Assembly: GCA_900544365.1 (NCBI GenBank)
Contig: UQVF01000026.1
Span: 1 to 22,781, forward strand
Reading direction: 5' to 3'
Source of the DNA: an uncultured Veillonella sp.
GTDB lineage: Bacteria > Bacillota > Negativicutes > Veillonellales > Veillonellaceae
DNA length: 22,781 nucleotides
The position numbers and the translations under genes are program-made. Of the stretch, positions 21,006-22,781 are shown in pieces (the first letter of the stretch is position 1; each line of letters begins with the position of its first letter). A model generated the notes under the pieces. The model saw only the letters and a program-made list of their open reading frames with translations, was not told the origin of the DNA and searched no databases.

Positions 21006-21039
21006 GGTTGTGCAACGGTTGTGCAACCGTTTTATTTTT
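21006..21039 (+). terminator. plus-strand terminator built on a tandem 11-bp repeat
   Basis: GGTTGTGCAAC occurs twice with no gap (21006-21016, 21017-21027). AACGGTT and AACCGTT form a 7-bp stem with a GTGC loop, then TTTTATTTTT. No plus-strand gene is upstream nearby. Confidence 0.5.
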
Positions 21040-21063
21040 CACTTATTTTAGGGTATAAGTGAG

Positions 21064-21098
21064 AAAAGTAGCACTCTCAAAAACCTTTGTAGAGTGCT
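21064..21098 (-). terminator. yebC terminator
   Basis: AGCACTCT with AGAGTGCT (8 bp, 13-nt loop), then ACTTTTCTC on the minus strand, 19 bases after the yebC stop. The T-run is short. Confidence 0.55.
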
Positions 21099-21116
21099 AT
21101 TTCATCACATCTCTAA

Positions 21117-21845
21117 CTACTCAATATTGAGAATTGAATTGTGATACACATCTTGTACGTCGTCCAAGTCTTCCAACATATCAAGTACACGTTGCATATT
21201 CACTGCATCATCACCTGTTAATTCCATATTTGTATCTGGAACCATTGTGATTTGTGCCATGTCTGTTACAATGGATGCTTCTGCTAAGGCAGCTTCTACA
21301 GCATCGTAATCTTCTGGCAATGTATAGATAACGAATACATCATCTTCAACTTTGATATCTTCTGCACCAGCATCAAGAGCCAATAATGTCAATGTTTCTT
21401 CATCGTTGCCCTCTTGTGGAATTACGAATACACCTTTACGTTTGAACATCCAGTTAACAGATCCACTTTCACCTAGGTTGCCACCACGTTTAGAGAAAGC
21501 ATGACGTACGTCAGCTGCGGCACGGTTACGGTTATCTGTCATTACATCTACAAGGATGGCAGCACCGCCTGGACCGTATCCTTCATAGGTAATTTCTTCG
21601 TAGTTGTTCGCATCACCTGCACCAGCACCTTTGTCGATAGCACGTTGGATATTATCTTTAGGAATGTTATTTTCACGAGCTTTTTGTAACGCCAATTTCA
21701 AGCGCATATTGCCTGTTGGATCTGTACCACCAGCTTTTACAGCCACTGTAATTTCACGGCTAATTTTTGTGGTAATTTTTGCTTTTAACGCATCATTTTT
21801 ACCTTTTCTATGTTTAATATTTGACCATTTAGAATGTCCTGACAT
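21117..21845 (-). CDS. yebC: YebC/TACO1-family protein
   Basis: A 242-aa protein, full family length. It opens with the family signature MSGHSKWSNIKHRKGKNDAL, followed by GYGPGGAAILVDVMTDNRNR and the acidic C-terminal domain (VPDTNMELTGDDA). YebC proteins help ribosomes through difficult proline-rich stretches and have also been called transcription regulators. The ATG has AGGAGG. It is the third gene of the trmD chromosomal cluster and marks core genome at the edge of the accessory region. Confidence 0.97.
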   Translation of the reverse strand: MSGHSKWSNIKHRKGKNDALKAKITTKISREITVAVKAGGTDPTGNMRLKLALQKARENNIPKDNIQRAIDKGAGAGDANNYEEITYEGYGPGGAAILVDVMTDNRNRAAADVRHAFSKRGGNLGESGSVNWMFKRKGVFVIPQEGNDEETLTLLALDAGAEDIKVEDDVFVIYTLPEDYDAVEAALAEASIVTDMAQITMVPDTNMELTGDDAVNMQRVLDMLEDLDDVQDVYHNSILNIE

Positions 21846-21854
21846 TGTGTCCTC

Positions 21855-22427
21855 CTATTTATTCCACCACGCTTCGCCTCGCAAGCGGTCTAATATAATT
21901 GATACAGCACTACGAACAGACAGATGATTGTACTCTCCATGTCCATAGATGGGTTCTAAGATATAATCGAAATCTTCCATTGTTTCCTTCGTCATACCAT
22001 ACCCTGTTCCAAATAATACTACCACAGGACGGCTCTCACTTTCAAGTGATTTACGGAGCGAGGCGTAAGTAATCGTATTATCATAGCTCCGCGCATCAGT
22101 GGTACACACGATCGGCGTCTGCCCTTCTAGTTCCGTCACCATATCGATGGCTTGTCGAATGGAATTGACTAGTTCCACGTGTTTGAAAGCATCCTTTCGA
22201 TCCGGGTTGTAGGTACTGCCAAATCCCGTTTTCCAATGACTCATGACGGTTTCTGCCAATTCGCGTTGACTCGGTACATTGTGAATGATAAAATACCGTT
22301 CCACATCATAGGTTGTGGATGCTCTGGCAATATCGTGGATATCGTAGTTCGTGATGGCCGTCGTAATCACCTCACCATGCTTATTCATAATGGGATAATG
22401 AACGAGGCCAATATATAAATTCGCCAT
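21855..22427 (-). CDS. SPOUT-type RNA methyltransferase domain protein
   Basis: A 190-aa protein starting MANLYIGLVHYPIMNKHGEV, the hallmark of a SAM-dependent RNA methyltransferase family found beside trmD in Clostridia, Negativicutes and relatives. ARASTTYDVERYFIIHNV and VVVLFGTGYGMTKE (a knot-like SAM site) are further family features. The substrate RNA is not established. It starts directly after the trmD stop with AGAGG inside trmD, so the two are coupled. Confidence 0.88.
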   Translation of the reverse strand: MANLYIGLVHYPIMNKHGEVITTAITNYDIHDIARASTTYDVERYFIIHNVPSQRELAETVMSHWKTGFGSTYNPDRKDAFKHVELVNSIRQAIDMVTELEGQTPIVCTTDARSYDNTITYASLRKSLESESRPVVVLFGTGYGMTKETMEDFDYILEPIYGHGEYNHLSVRSAVSIILDRLRGEAWWNK

Positions 22428-22781
22428 TTATTTCCTCTTTTCCTCTATGAAAGTCGACTGTTCTACCAATTTTGAAAGTATTTCTTGTTCCTCTTCAGAA
22501 TCCACTCTATCTAGTAGACTTTTCAGAGCCTTAACTTCATCTACAGTTAAATCTCGTTGCAACAAATCATTTCTTAGTAAAGCAGTCCGTTTTAATGATT
22601 CTTCTAGTCGCCACTGCTCAATATTTTTATGATGACCACTCAGCAATATATCAGGTACTACCATACCTCTGTATTCCTGTGGTTTAGTGTATTGCGGACA
22701 CTCAAGAACAGGATGATAAAAGGAATCTTCTATGGCTCCTGAGGTAGCACCTAAGACGCCGGGAATCATGCGAGCCACTGC
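22428..22781 (-). CDS. trmD: tRNA (guanine-N1)-methyltransferase, C-terminal part
   Basis: The frame is open to the right edge and covers the last 117 residues. AVARMIPGVLGA, DSFYHPVLECPQYTKP and YRGMVVPDILLSGHHKNIEQWR are diagnostic TrmD sequences, including the SPOUT C-terminal region and the start of the DNA-binding-like tail domain. TrmD methylates G37 of tRNAs to prevent frameshifting. The tail is about 35 residues longer than a minimal TrmD end (LLRNDLLQRDLTVDEVKALK and beyond). It is core chromosome; the 5' part lies outside the window. Confidence 0.95.
   Translation of the reverse strand, partial: AVARMIPGVLGATSGAIEDSFYHPVLECPQYTKPQEYRGMVVPDILLSGHHKNIEQWRLEESLKRTALLRNDLLQRDLTVDEVKALKSLLDRVDSEEEQEILSKLVEQSTFIEEKRK

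Noticed and set aside
1..22781. CRISPR array, tRNA or rRNA genes, complete insertion sequences
   Set aside because: None seen: no regularly spaced repeats, no cloverleaf-like segments recognised and no transposase genes.

Overview
The window looks like a temperate tailed-phage prophage next to ordinary chromosomal genes of a low-GC member of the Negativicutes. I think Veillonella or a close relative, judging from overall protein flavour and composition; no search was run. The chromosomal flank is at the right end (about 21.1-22.8 kb): yebC, a SPOUT-type RNA methyltransferase and the 3' part of trmD, all on the minus strand. The prophage continues beyond the left edge, inside its major capsid gene.

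Layout, right to left along the minus-strand lytic genes. The immunity region (about 13.5-15.1 kb) has divergent promoters between a small Cro-like XRE protein (minus) and a CI-like repressor (plus), surrounded by repeated operator-like sites related to ATAACTAGAATT. Leftward follow many small early genes, an HNH protein, an HUH-type rolling-circle Rep-like protein, SSB, a dUTPase with a long acidic leader, small zinc-ribbon proteins and an ArpU/RinA-like late regulator. After a terminator comes the packaging and head module in the order terS, terL, small gene, portal, Bbp19-like, scaffold, major capsid, which is typical of podovirus-like phages. The terS frame is interrupted by one in-frame TAA.

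On the plus strand, rightward from CI, are lysogeny and cargo genes: a minimal ImmA-like protein, a second XRE protein, a membrane protein, an Abi_2 (AbiD/AbiF-type, HEPN-motif) abortive-infection gene and a tyrosine integrase. A DUF4145-like gene sits alone on the plus strand inside the leftward early operon. Between integrase and yebC is a second accessory block: a tiny 38-aa gene, an XRE/ImmA pair and an unrecognised 298-aa gene. I cannot place the att site or the exact prophage boundary.

The most striking content is non-coding. Five plus-strand promoter-to-terminator units lie between genes. They are (1) a roughly 330-nt structured RNA at 12926-13256 with a consensus-like promoter and a strong terminator; (2) a roughly 70-nt RNA with a predicted pseudoknot directly ahead of the Abi gene, arranged like RNA-antitoxin/toxin or abiF-RNA loci; (3) a terminated leader ahead of the integrase; (4) a roughly 60-nt RNA antisense to the rep leader, placed like a rolling-circle plasmid countertranscribed RNA; and (5) a roughly 105-nt three-hairpin RNA at 18663-18767. 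All RNA calls rest on visible promoters, inverted repeats and T-runs only.
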